From positions 1-9,148 of the forward strand of contig JAEZIA010000277.1 in NCBI GenBank assembly GCA_023416315.1: 9,148 nt of DNA, written 5' to 3'. The notes below the pieces were generated by a model. The model saw only the letters and a program-made list of their open reading frames with translations. It was not told the origin of the DNA and did not search any database. This stretch comes from Actinomycetes bacterium (GTDB lineage Bacteria; Actinomycetota; Actinomycetes; Mycobacteriales; Mycobacteriaceae). Both the position numbers and the translations under genes were made by a program. Positions 1 through 6,001 of this stretch are shown piece after piece; positions within the stretch are counted from its first letter, which is position 1; the number at the start of each line of letters is the position of its first letter.

Positions 1-199
1 AACCCTTGAGCTTGGGCAGCCGCATGTGGATCGGCATCTGCCCGCCCTCGAAGGTCACCGGCACGTTCTTGCGGGCCTTGGTGCCCTTGGTGCCACGACC
101 GGCCGTCTTGCCCTTGGAGCCCTCACCGCGACCGACGCGAGTCTTCGCGGTCTTGGACCCGGGAGCCGGCTTCAGGTCGTGCAGCTTGATGACGCTCAT
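1..199 (-). CDS. rplO: 50S ribosomal protein L15, N-terminal part (cut by window edge)
   Basis: This is the first 66 residues of L15, a large-subunit protein that binds 23S rRNA late in 50S assembly. The visible start reads MSVIKLHDLKPAPGSKTAK, followed by the Gly/Lys/Arg-rich segment (VGRGEGSKGKTAGRGTKG) that threads into rRNA in L15 proteins, and then FEGGQMPIHMRLPKLKG. The ATG at 199-197 overlaps the rpmD stop codon as ATGA, a 4-bp overlap that implies coupled translation. The ribosome-binding site GAGGAAG lies inside the last codons of rpmD. The rest of the gene continues beyond base 1. L30 followed by L15 is the usual order at the end of spc operons. Confidence 0.97.
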   Translation of the reverse strand, partial: MSVIKLHDLKPAPGSKTAKTRVGRGEGSKGKTAGRGTKGTKARKNVPVTFEGGQMPIHMRLPKLKG

Positions 200-378
200 T
201 TGACTTCCTCAACTTCGACCAGGTGGTGCACGACGTTGATCAGTCCGCGCGTCTGCGGGTTGTCCTCGCGAACCACCGACTGGCGAATCTTCTTCAGGCC
301 CAGGGTCCGCAGGCTCTCACGCTGCTTCCAGCGGGCACCGACGATGCCGCGCACCTGGGTGATTTTCAGCTCTGCCAT
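196..378 (-). CDS. rpmD: 50S ribosomal protein L30
   Basis: A 60-residue protein of normal bacterial L30 length, a small 23S rRNA-binding protein of the large subunit. The sequence opens MAELKITQVRGIVG and contains the family core: a Lys/Arg-rich helix (residues about 18-32, KQRESLRTLGLKKIRQS), then the conserved stretch around residues 39-54 (DNPQTRGLINVVHHLV). The ATG at 378 is two bases downstream of the rpsE stop. Its Shine-Dalgarno, GAAGGAAG, lies in the last codons of rpsE. Its own TGA overlaps the rplO start. Both neighbours and the product fit the standard rpsE-rpmD-rplO order. Confidence 0.97.
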   Translation of the reverse strand: MAELKITQVRGIVGARWKQRESLRTLGLKKIRQSVVREDNPQTRGLINVVHHLVEVEEVK

Positions 379-380
379 GG

Positions 381-1091
381 TTATGCGCTTCCTTCACGCG
401 CGGCTGCAGCAGCCAGCGCTTCGCTTTCCCGACGAGCGCGCAGCATGCCAGCAGGCGCGACGTCTTCGATGGGCAGCCCACGGCGGGCGGCCACCTCTTC
501 GGGACGCTGCAGCAGCTTGAGCGCGGCAACGGTGGCATGCACCACGTTGATCGCGTTGTCACTGCCCAGCGACTTGGCCAGAACGTCGTGCACGCCAGCG
601 CATTCCAGCACGGCGCGGCACGCGCCACCGGCGATGACACCGGTACCCGGGCTGGCCGGACGCAGCATCACGACACCGGCCGCGGCCTCACCCTGAACCG
701 GGTGGGTCACGGTGCCGCCGATCAGCGGGACGCGGAAGAAGTTCTTGCGAGCTTCTTCGACACCCTTGGCGATCGCCGCGGGCACCTCTTTGGCCTTGCC
801 GTAGCCGACACCGACCAGACCGTTGCCGTCACCGACGATGACCAAGGCGGTGAAGCTGAAGCGCCGACCACCCTTGACCACCTTGGAAACGCGGTTGATC
901 GTGACGACGCGCTCGAGGTAGTTGCTCTTGTCGCCGCCGTCGCGGCCACCACGGCCACCGCGGTCGCCACGGTCGTCGCGACGGCCACGGCCACCGCGGT
1001 CGTCACGTCCGCCGCGCTGGGTGTCGGTACGGGTGCCGGCTGAGGGGGCGCCGGTATCCGGCGCGCTGCCGGCTGCGGTCTGCTCCGCCAT
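381..1091 (-). CDS. rpsE: 30S ribosomal protein S5 with Arg/Gly/Asp-rich N-terminal extension
   Basis: S5 of the small subunit contributes to decoding accuracy and mRNA unwinding at the entry tunnel. Residues about 57-120 form the N-terminal RNA-binding domain (SNYLERVVTINRVSKVVKGG, then RRFSFTALVIVGD). The C-terminal domain follows, with the conserved GEAAAGVVMLRPASPGTGV and SLGSDNAINVVHATVAALK segments. Two adjacent ATGs exist, at 1094 and 1091. The Shine-Dalgarno GGAAGGA sits only 4 nt before the first and 7 nt before the second, so I choose 1091 (236 residues, starting MAEQ as in M. tuberculosis). The protein is longer than the 166-residue E. coli S5 because of a roughly 55-residue low-complexity N-terminal tail rich in DDRG and GGRG, with an internal 12-residue repeat. 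Such tails occur in mycobacterial S5, but their sequence varies. The gap to rplR is short. Confidence 0.97.
   Translation of the reverse strand: MAEQTAAGSAPDTGAPSAGTRTDTQRGGRDDRGGRGRRDDRGDRGGRGGRDGGDKSNYLERVVTINRVSKVVKGGRRFSFTALVIVGDGNGLVGVGYGKAKEVPAAIAKGVEEARKNFFRVPLIGGTVTHPVQGEAAAGVVMLRPASPGTGVIAGGACRAVLECAGVHDVLAKSLGSDNAINVVHATVAALKLLQRPEEVAARRGLPIEDVAPAGMLRARRESEALAAAAAREGSA
949..1002 (-). repeat. 36-bp-period direct repeat inside the rpsE N-terminal tail
   Basis: An identical 18-bp block occurs at 949-966 and again at 985-1002, exactly 36 bp (12 codons) apart, with partial similarity continuing on both sides. In the protein this gives DRGGRG twice, at a 12-residue spacing. The pattern suggests that the basic/acidic tail of S5 grew by in-frame tandem duplication. 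It may vary in copy number between strains. Confidence 0.8.
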
Positions 1092-1119
1092 CATGCGGTC
1101 CTTCCGTTATTAGCAGTCA

Positions 1120-1527
1120 TTAGAATTTGAGTCCGTTCTCGCGTGCCGCGTCGGCCAGCGCCGCGATGCGGCCGCCGTAGGTGTTGCCACCGCGGTCGAA
1201 CACCACAGCCTCCACACCGGCGGCCTTGGCGCGCTCGGCGATCAGCTGACCGACCCGCACACTGTGGGCCTTCTTGTCGCCCTCGACCGCGCGCACGTCA
1301 GCCTCGATGGACGACGCCGCAGCGATCGTGGTGCCGTTGCCGTCGTCGACGAGCTGCACGTGGATGTGCCGCGAGGAGCGGTTGACCACGAGACGGGGCC
1401 GCTCGGCGGTGCCGACGACCTTCTTCCGCAGCCGGTTGTGCCGACGCAGGCGCGAAACCCGGCGTGCGGCCGAGACACTCGTGCCGACCGGCTGGTGACC
1501 GGTGGCTGCCTTCTGTGCTTGAGCCAT
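1120..1527 (-). CDS. rplR: 50S ribosomal protein L18
   Basis: A 135-residue L18, which binds 5S rRNA together with L5 and anchors it in the central protuberance. The basic N-terminal segment RLRRHNRLRKKVVGTAERPR (from about residue 26) and the core LVVNRSSRHIHVQLVDD are typical. So is the C-terminal GGNTYGGRIAALADAARENGLKF. The N-terminus is about 15 residues longer than short L18 proteins, as is common in mycobacteria. The ATG at 1527 is three bases after the rplF stop. The ribosome-binding site is weak (AGGTAAG in the last rplF codons), so translation probably depends partly on coupling with rplF. Confidence 0.97.
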   Translation of the reverse strand: MAQAQKAATGHQPVGTSVSAARRVSRLRRHNRLRKKVVGTAERPRLVVNRSSRHIHVQLVDDGNGTTIAAASSIEADVRAVEGDKKAHSVRVGQLIAERAKAAGVEAVVFDRGGNTYGGRIAALADAARENGLKF

Positions 1528-1530
1528 GGC

Positions 1531-2070
1531 TTACTTACCTGTCTTTCCGACCTTGCGGCGGATCTGCTCACCCTCGTAGCGCACGCCCTTGCCCTTATAG
1601 GGATCGGGGCGGCGCAGCCGACGGATGTTCGCCGAGATCTGGCCGACCTTCTGCTTGTCGATACCCGAGATCGAGAACTTGGTGGGCGTTTCCACCGCGA
1701 AGGTGATGCCCTCCGGAGCCTCGATGACCACGGGATGGCTGTACCCGAGCGCGAACTCGAGGTTGTTGCCCTTGAGCTGGACGCGGTAACCGACGCCGAA
1801 GATCTCCATCTTGGTGGTGTAACCCTCGGTCACACCGGTCACCAGGTTGGAGACCAGCGTGCGCGACAGCCCGTGCAGCGAACGGCTGCGCCGCTCGTCG
1901 TCGGGCCGGCTGACCACGATTGCGCCATCGTCGGTGCGCGACACGGTGATCGGCTCGGCGATCGCCAGTTCCAACGTGCCCTTGGGGCCCTTGACCGACA
2001 GGTTCTGCCCGTCGATCGTCACATCTACTCCGGCGGGAATCGCCACCGGCTGCTTACCAATACGCGACAT
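1531..2070 (-). CDS. rplF: 50S ribosomal protein L6
   Basis: A 179-residue L6 of normal length, located near the sarcin-ricin loop and GTPase-associated centre. It shows the expected two similar domains. The first begins MSRIGKQPVAIPAGVDVTIDG. The second carries KMEIFGVGYRVQ (residues about 87-98) and the family signature PDPYKGKG (residues 155-162) near the C-terminus. A good Shine-Dalgarno (GGGAGG) lies immediately after the rpsH stop and 7 nt before the ATG, which supports this start. The gap to rpsH is 13 bp and the gap to rplR is 3 bp. No unusual residues are visible. Confidence 0.98.
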   Translation of the reverse strand: MSRIGKQPVAIPAGVDVTIDGQNLSVKGPKGTLELAIAEPITVSRTDDGAIVVSRPDDERRSRSLHGLSRTLVSNLVTGVTEGYTTKMEIFGVGYRVQLKGNNLEFALGYSHPVVIEAPEGITFAVETPTKFSISGIDKQKVGQISANIRRLRRPDPYKGKGVRYEGEQIRRKVGKTGK

Positions 2071-2083
2071 GTCTAAGCCTCCC

Positions 2084-2482
2084 TCACCACACGTAAGCGA
2101 GGACTTCGCCGCCCACGCCCTGTCGGGACGCCTGGCGGTCGGTCAACAGGCCGGACGACGTGGAGATGATCGCCACGCCCAGCCCACCGAGCACTCGCGG
2201 CAGATTGGTCGATTTCGCGTACACCCGCAGACCGGGCTTGGACACCCGGCGCAGACCGGCGAGGCTGCGCTCGCGGTTGGGGCCGTACTTGAGCTGGACA
2301 ACCAGCGACTTACCGACCCGGGCGTCCTCGGTCCGGAAATCGCTGATGTAGCCCTCCTTCTTGAGGATCTCGGCGATGTTCGCCTTGATCTTCGAGTGGG
2401 GCAGGGTCACTTCGTCGTGATACGCCGAATTGGCGTTGCGCAGACGTGTCAAAAAGTCTGCGATCGGGTCCGTCATGGTCAT
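2084..2482 (-). CDS. rpsH: 30S ribosomal protein S8
   Basis: A 132-residue S8, a primary 16S rRNA-binding protein that nucleates the 30S platform. In E. coli it is also the translational repressor of the spc operon. The sequence starts MTMTDPIADFLTRLRNA and ends with the family signature STSSGLLTDRQA (residues 107-118), then GVGGEVLAYVW. Two in-frame ATGs (2482 and 2476) are possible. I use 2482 because mycobacterial S8 is conventionally MTMTDPIADF. A GAGGAAGG sequence lies about 15 nt before that ATG, slightly far, with AGACAGG closer. The 73-nt gap upstream is the longest within the spc part of the window and can fold into a hairpin next to the ribosome-binding site. Confidence 0.98.
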   Translation of the reverse strand: MTMTDPIADFLTRLRNANSAYHDEVTLPHSKIKANIAEILKKEGYISDFRTEDARVGKSLVVQLKYGPNRERSLAGLRRVSKPGLRVYAKSTNLPRVLGGLGVAIISTSSGLLTDRQASRQGVGGEVLAYVW

Positions 2483-2504
2483 GACTGGGCCTGTCTACCT
2501 TCCT

Positions 2505-2534
2505 CGCAGCGGTTCCCGGTCTGGGCCTGCTGCG
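2505..2534 (-). promoter_or_regulatory. Possible intercistronic hairpin next to the rpsH ribosome-binding site
   Basis: In the 73-nt rpsN-rpsH gap, CGCAGC (2505-2510) pairs perfectly with GCTGCG (2529-2534). An inner CCC/GGG stem (2515-2517 with 2523-2525) closes a 5-nt loop. In the mRNA the hairpin ends directly at the AGGAAGG of rpsH. It could modulate initiation on rpsH, but this is inference from sequence pairing only. Confidence 0.35.
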
Positions 2535-2555
2535 CACCTGTTCTGTAGGGGTCTG

Positions 2556-2741
2556 TTACCAGCTGGACTTCTGCACGCCGGGCAGTTCGCCCGCGTGCGC
2601 CATTTCGCGAAGGCAGATTCGGCACAGGCCGAACTTGCGGAACACGGCGTGCGGACGTCCGCACCTGTTGCAGCGGGTGTAGGCCCGCACGGCGAACTTC
2701 GGCTTCTTATTGGCCTTGTTGACCAGTGCCTTCTTTGCCAT
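2556..2741 (-). CDS. rpsN: 30S ribosomal protein S14, zinc-binding type
   Basis: A 61-residue type Z S14 of the 30S head. It has the two CxxC knuckles that bind zinc: C24-x-x-C27 and C40-x-x-C43, within RCNRCGRPHAV and GLCRICLREMA. This is the short zinc-containing form (also called rpsZ or rpsN1) normally encoded in the spc operon of Actinobacteria. The longer zinc-free paralogue used under zinc limitation is typically elsewhere in the genome and is not in this window. The start at 2741 follows the rplE stop by 4 bp. A strong Shine-Dalgarno, AAGGAG, lies in the last rplE codons. Confidence 0.97.
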   Translation of the reverse strand: MAKKALVNKANKKPKFAVRAYTRCNRCGRPHAVFRKFGLCRICLREMAHAGELPGVQKSSW

Positions 2742-2745
2742 CTGC

Positions 2746-3309
2746 TCAGTTCTCCTTGAAGGGGAAGCCCAGCGCGCGCAGCAGCGCCCGACCTTCGTCG
2801 TCGTTGGTCGCCGAGGTGACGACGGTGATGTCCATGCCGCGCGGACGGTCGATCGAGTCGACGTCGATCTCGTGGAACACCGACTGCTCGGAGAGCCCGA
2901 AGGTGTAGTTGCCGTGACCGTCGAACTGCTTGGCGCTCAGGCCGCGGAAGTCGCGGATACGCGGCAGCGCGATCGACACCAGCCGGTCGAGGAACTCCCA
3001 CATGCGGTCGCCGCGCAGGGTGACCCGCGCGCCGATGGGCATGCCCTCGCGAAGCTTGAACTGCGCGATGGACTTGCGGGCCTTGCGGATCTCCGGCTTC
3101 TGACCGGTGATCAGTGCCAGGTCGTTGACCGCGCCGTTGATCAGCTTGGCGTCGCGGGCGGCGTCACCGACACCCATGTTGACGACAACCTTGACCACGC
3201 CGGGGATCTGCATGACGTTGGCGTAGTTGAACTCTTTGTTCAGCGCGTCGCGGATTTCCTCGCGGTAGCGCGCCTTCAGCCGGGGCTGAACTTTTTCTGC
3301 GGTAGTCAT
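2746..3309 (-). CDS. rplE: 50S ribosomal protein L5
   Basis: A 187-residue L5, the usual length for Actinobacteria. It binds 5S rRNA with L18 and contacts the P-site tRNA from the central protuberance. Landmarks are the N-terminal helix RLKARYREEIRDALNKEF (residues about 10-27), the conserved NVMQIPGVVKVVVNMGVGDA (31-50), and the later KARKSIAQFKLREGMPIG and RIRDFRGLSAKQFDGHGNY segments. The ATG at 3309 is 5 bp after the rplX stop. Its ribosome-binding site is weak (AAGGACCTC, ending in the rplX stop region), suggesting coupling to rplX translation. Confidence 0.98.
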   Translation of the reverse strand: MTTAEKVQPRLKARYREEIRDALNKEFNYANVMQIPGVVKVVVNMGVGDAARDAKLINGAVNDLALITGQKPEIRKARKSIAQFKLREGMPIGARVTLRGDRMWEFLDRLVSIALPRIRDFRGLSAKQFDGHGNYTFGLSEQSVFHEIDVDSIDRPRGMDITVVTSATNDDEGRALLRALGFPFKEN

Positions 3310-3314
3310 ATCTT

Positions 3315-3632
3315 TCAGAGGTCCTTGCCGTTGCTCTTGGCGATGCGGACGTTCTTGCCGGTCTCCTCATCGCGGCGGATGCCGACGCGGGTCGGCTTGC
3401 CGTCGGAGTCGACCACCATCACGTTGGAGACATGGATCGGGGCTTCCTGCGTGACGATGCCGCCCGAGGACGCGCCGCGCTCATTGGCCGACTGCGCGGT
3501 GTGCTTCTTGATCCGGTTGACGCCCTCGACGAGGACGCGGTTGCGGGACGGGTAGGCCTGCAGGACCTTGCCCTTGGCGCCCTTGTCCTTGCCAGCGATG
3601 ACCAGCACGGTGTCGCCCTTGTGGACCTTCAT
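3315..3632 (-). CDS. rplX: 50S ribosomal protein L24
   Basis: A 105-residue L24, an early 50S assembly initiator that sits near the peptide exit tunnel. The N-terminus MKVHKGDTVLVIAGKDKGAK contains the KOW motif (about residues 5-28), which defines L24. The middle has NRVLVEGVNRIKKHT, and the conserved GGIVTQEAPIHVSNVM lies around residues 57-72. The ATG abuts the rplN stop directly (TAAATG). A perfect GGAGG Shine-Dalgarno sits in the last codons of rplN, one of the best ribosome-binding sites in the window. No abnormal features are seen. Confidence 0.98.
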   Translation of the reverse strand: MKVHKGDTVLVIAGKDKGAKGKVLQAYPSRNRVLVEGVNRIKKHTAQSANERGASSGGIVTQEAPIHVSNVMVVDSDGKPTRVGIRRDEETGKNVRIAKSNGKDL

Positions 3633-4001
<369 letters not shown>

Positions 4002-4090
4002 TAGATCTCCTCGACCTGGTTACTGTGTGCACGCAGGATTACCGACCCTGACGTGCGCGGTCTTGTTCTTGCTACCCAAAGAGCACGCGG

Positions 4091-4114
4091 GGTTTTCTCG
4101 CTTGCGAGATAACC
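4091..4114 (-). promoter_or_regulatory. Leader hairpin upstream of rplN
   Basis: GGTT (4091-4094) pairs with AACC (4111-4114), and TCTCG (4096-4100) pairs with CGAGA (4105-4109). Between the two stems is a single T-T (A-A in the RNA) mismatch, and the loop is 4 nt. The symmetry is striking. There is no T-run after it on either strand, so it is unlikely to be an intrinsic terminator. It lies roughly 20-45 nt inside the predicted rplN transcript and may be a regulatory or stabilising 5'UTR structure. Confidence 0.5.
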
Positions 4115-4139
4115 GAGGTCTGCCCTAGGCAACCCCTAC

Positions 4140-4168
4140 ATGCTAGGTGACTAGCTGAAAAGCTCCAA
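4140..4168 (-). promoter_or_regulatory. Putative spc operon promoter (rplN promoter)
   Basis: Read on the minus strand, TTGGAG (4168-4163) and TAGCAT (4145-4140) are separated by exactly 17 nt. TAGCAT fits the mycobacterial housekeeping -10 pattern TANNNT, and TTGGAG resembles the -35 consensus TTGACA. The predicted transcription start would be near 4133-4137, giving a leader of about 130 nt before the GTG of rplN. A promoter is expected here because rplN is separated from the S10 operon by a terminator and three unrelated genes. Confidence 0.6.
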
Positions 4169-4225
4169 ATCCGTGCTGCTCACCCGCCCAAACGTCCGAA
4201 CGGGCGCGCAAGTTGCGGGTGGAGT

Positions 4226-4328
4226 TGTCGATAACAACAGGCTCGCGGCGGCTCCTGGCCCGGGCGCCACCCAAGCTGTAGTTATCGCGCACAAACGCGA
4301 GTACACGTGTCGATACCTACAGGCTCGC
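4226..4328 (+). repeat. Imperfect 21-bp direct repeat spanning the end of the AbiEi-like gene
   Basis: Bases 4226-4246 and 4308-4328 match at 19 of 21 positions (TGTCGATA, three variable bases, then ACAGGCTCGC), 82 bp apart. The right-hand copy contains the stop codon and last codons of the AbiEi-like gene. The left-hand copy lies in non-coding DNA downstream. This looks like a duplicated gene end or a short repeated element. The rest of the 315-bp non-coding region (4002-4316) holds the promoter and hairpin listed separately, and I see no gene in it. Confidence 0.7.
4229..4287 (-). repeat. Inverted copy of the 12-bp CGATAAC-ACAG element; large stem-loop
   Basis: CGATAACAACAG (4229-4240, plus strand) is matched by CGATAACTACAG on the minus strand (4287-4276), so the two can pair over 11 of 12 positions around a GC-rich loop. 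The loop itself contains the palindrome GCCCGGGC (4258-4265). A third copy, CGATACCTACAG, is at 4311-4322. The stem-loop would form just after the stop codon of the AbiEi-like gene. No T-tract follows, so it is not a typical intrinsic terminator, though it could act as a factor-dependent or stabilising 3' structure. Confidence 0.6.
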
Positions 4329-5234
4329 CGCATCCCCGAGCACGCTCGACGGACGCCACCTGCGGTTTCGCCGCCGCGCGTGAAGCCGGCCGTCCCATCC
4401 GCGCCGAACCAGCGCCGCATACGTGCGGTCGAGCACGTCAGCGGCGCGATCCTCCTTGATCACCCGGATGACGTCCCAGCCCAAGCGCGCGACCTTCGGC
4501 ATCAGCCGCTGGTCTCTGACGTATTGCACCCGGTCGGTGCGGTGCTGATCGCCGTCGTACTCCGAAGCAACCATGAAGTCTTCCCAGCCCATATCCAGCC
4601 TGCGGATGACCTTCCACTGTCCTTCGAACACCCCGACTTGGGTCCTCGGTCGGGGAAACCCCGCGTCGAGATACAGCAATCGCAGCCGTGTCTCGGGCGG
4701 CGAGGCCGCGCCGCCGTCGACCAAGGGCAGCAGGTCGAGCAGTTGCCGCATCCCTCGCGCACCCTTGTACCGCCTGGTCAGCGCCAGCACCTCATCGTCG
4801 CGGTACGCCGTCGCCCGCTTGAGCGCGTCGAGCCGGATCAGCGCTTCCTGCCGAGGGAGGTGCCGGCCCAGGTCGTACGCCGTCCGGGCGGCCGTGGTCA
4901 CCGCGATGCAGTCGAGATCAGTGATCTCGTCGCGTTCCAGGCGCTCCGCGCGGGCGATGATCCCGTCCGGCGGCCTCGTGTTGTTCCAGATCAGCTCGAC
5001 CGGAGTCTCGGCGTCGACCCACGCTGCCCCGTGCAGCGCCGATGCCGCGATCCCCGCGACGACGCCCTTACGTCCGGACCGCAGCCACGCCCCGTCGATG
5101 ACGTCGGCCAGATCCGGCGAGTAACCCTTGGGTACGTAGATGTCGCGGTGCATGCGGGTGTACCCGCGGCGCAGCCCATATTCGGTCACAGCGCCGGCTT
5201 GCCGGGCCTGGCTGCCGACGATGAGCTTGCGCAT
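4317..5234 (-). CDS. AbiEi-like / DUF559-type protein with C-terminal PD-(D/E)XK-like endonuclease fold
   Basis: A 305-residue protein resembling a large family of mycobacterial paralogues annotated as DUF559-domain or 'type IV toxin-antitoxin AbiEi-like'. The N-terminal part (about 1-120) has the pattern seen in those proteins: RDIYVPKGYSPDLADVIDGAW, AGIAASALHGAAWVDAETPV and TTAARTAYDLGRHLPR. The C-terminal part (about 175-280) looks like a Vsr/PD-(D/E)XK nuclease domain. It has E181 (SPPETRLRLL), D214 (RLDMGWEDF), E225 and D227 in the motif SEYDGDQHR, and the hydrophobic strand GWDVIRV. A basic tail (HARRRNRRWR) ends the protein. No AbiEii-like toxin gene is next to it, so a true toxin-antitoxin role is unsupported. 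The ATG at 5234 has no clear Shine-Dalgarno. The gene lies 47 bp after the lipoprotein gene on the same strand. Activity and biological role are unknown. Confidence 0.85.
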   Translation of the reverse strand: MRKLIVGSQARQAGAVTEYGLRRGYTRMHRDIYVPKGYSPDLADVIDGAWLRSGRKGVVAGIAASALHGAAWVDAETPVELIWNNTRPPDGIIARAERLERDEITDLDCIAVTTAARTAYDLGRHLPRQEALIRLDALKRATAYRDDEVLALTRRYKGARGMRQLLDLLPLVDGGAASPPETRLRLLYLDAGFPRPRTQVGVFEGQWKVIRRLDMGWEDFMVASEYDGDQHRTDRVQYVRDQRLMPKVARLGWDVIRVIKEDRAADVLDRTYAALVRRGWDGRLHARRRNRRWRPSSVLGDAASL

Positions 5235-5281
5235 GACCGGATAGTCGCACCGCAGGCCGACAAGTCCGGTCGGGATGGCTT

Positions 5282-5980
5282 TCAGGGGATGACGATGCCG
5301 AACTTGTCGGTCAGCACCGCGGCGGCCTCGTCGAAACCGGGCACCCCGGTCGGCGCCTCCACATGCACGGCCACGAAGTAGTTGCCGCTATTGGTCCAGA
5401 TATGGGCGATCCGATCCCGGTACACAAGGGATTGGTCGGGGTCCTCGGCCCAGGTGCCAATCAGCCGCTGCCCGCTGAATCCGCAGTAGTCCCCGGGCAG
5501 CAGGCTCAGCGTGCTGATCGGATACTTGGCCATCGCATCGTCGCCGTAGTTGATGAACGCGGCGGTCGGCTCCAGCGGGGTGGACGCGATCGTCACCTTG
5601 GCGACCATGTCGTCCGGACCGGACAGCGTCGCACCGACGTCGCCGTCCCCCGGCGACACCGACCACCCCGGCGGAACCCGGACGGTGATCTGCGGCGCGG
5701 ACGGGTCGGCGACGGCCGCTACCGCGGTCTGTCCGGGCTGATCCTGCGGGCAGACGGCCGCGTTCGCGGGCACCGGCACCCGCGGCGCCGCCAGAACCCC
5801 CGGCTGCGACGACGCGGGGTGGTTGGTCGACTTGTCCGTCGGCGAGGCGGGGGCGGCACCGGCCACCGACGTCGACGCCTCCATGCGGACCGCTGTCCCG
5901 ATGTCGCTGCGCGCGCAGGCCGCAACGCCCGGGCTGGCCAGCATTACGGCCGCCACAGCGGCAAACACCAGCCGAGTCAC
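5282..5980 (-). CDS. Putative lipoprotein, LpqN-like
   Basis: A 232-residue exported protein. Residues 1-21 form a short signal peptide (one Arg, then a hydrophobic Ala/Val stretch) ending in the lipobox V19-A20-A21-C22, so Cys22 would be lipidated and the protein membrane-anchored. Residues about 34-72 are an Ala/Pro/Ser/Thr-rich linker. The folded part (about 77-232) carries SAPQITVRVPPGWSV and ends with VLTDKFGIVIP, resembling the mycobacterial LpqN/LpqT/Mtc28 family. C77 and C166 could form a disulfide. The start is GTG at 5980, 21 bp after the atsA stop, with only a weak ribosome-binding site, so it is probably co-transcribed with atsA. LpqN proteins are of poorly defined, cell-envelope-related function. 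The family assignment is from motif memory and is moderately sure. The lipoprotein call is stronger. Confidence 0.8.
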   Translation of the reverse strand: MTRLVFAAVAAVMLASPGVAACARSDIGTAVRMEASTSVAGAAPASPTDKSTNHPASSQPGVLAAPRVPVPANAAVCPQDQPGQTAVAAVADPSAPQITVRVPPGWSVSPGDGDVGATLSGPDDMVAKVTIASTPLEPTAAFINYGDDAMAKYPISTLSLLPGDYCGFSGQRLIGTWAEDPDQSLVYRDRIAHIWTNSGNYFVAVHVEAPTGVPGFDEAAAVLTDKFGIVIP

Positions 5981-6001
5981 CGCACCAGTATGCCGCTGTA
6001 G

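Noticed and set aside
1264..2076. Plus-strand open frame of 270 codons opposite rplR and rplF
   Set aside because: Shadow of two certain ribosomal protein genes. The same holds for the other plus-strand frames across the spc genes.
2485..2529. CTGGGCCTG repeated at 2485-2493 and 2521-2529
   Set aside because: Only 9 bp long and GC-rich. It is likely coincidental within the rpsN-rpsH gap.
4303..4310. ACACGTGT palindrome just after the AbiEi-like stop codon
   Set aside because: An isolated 8-bp palindrome in GC-rich DNA can occur by chance and has no spaced partner.
4226..4316. DnaA-box-like sequences (TTATCGACA at 4234-4226 and GTATCGACA at 4316-4308, minus strand)
   Set aside because: Each differs from the box consensus at one or two positions, the number is too small for an origin, and ribosomal protein operons are not an origin context. 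They are better explained as parts of the repeated 21-bp element.
5257..5273. CCGAC/GTCGG hairpin between the lipoprotein and AbiEi-like genes as a terminator
   Set aside because: Only a 5-bp stem with no T-tract on the gene strand, too weak to call.
4173..5381. Plus-strand open frame of 402 codons opposite the AbiEi-like gene
   Set aside because: The translation has no family resemblance and it runs through non-coding repeats and into the lipoprotein gene. The minus-strand gene explains the coding signal.
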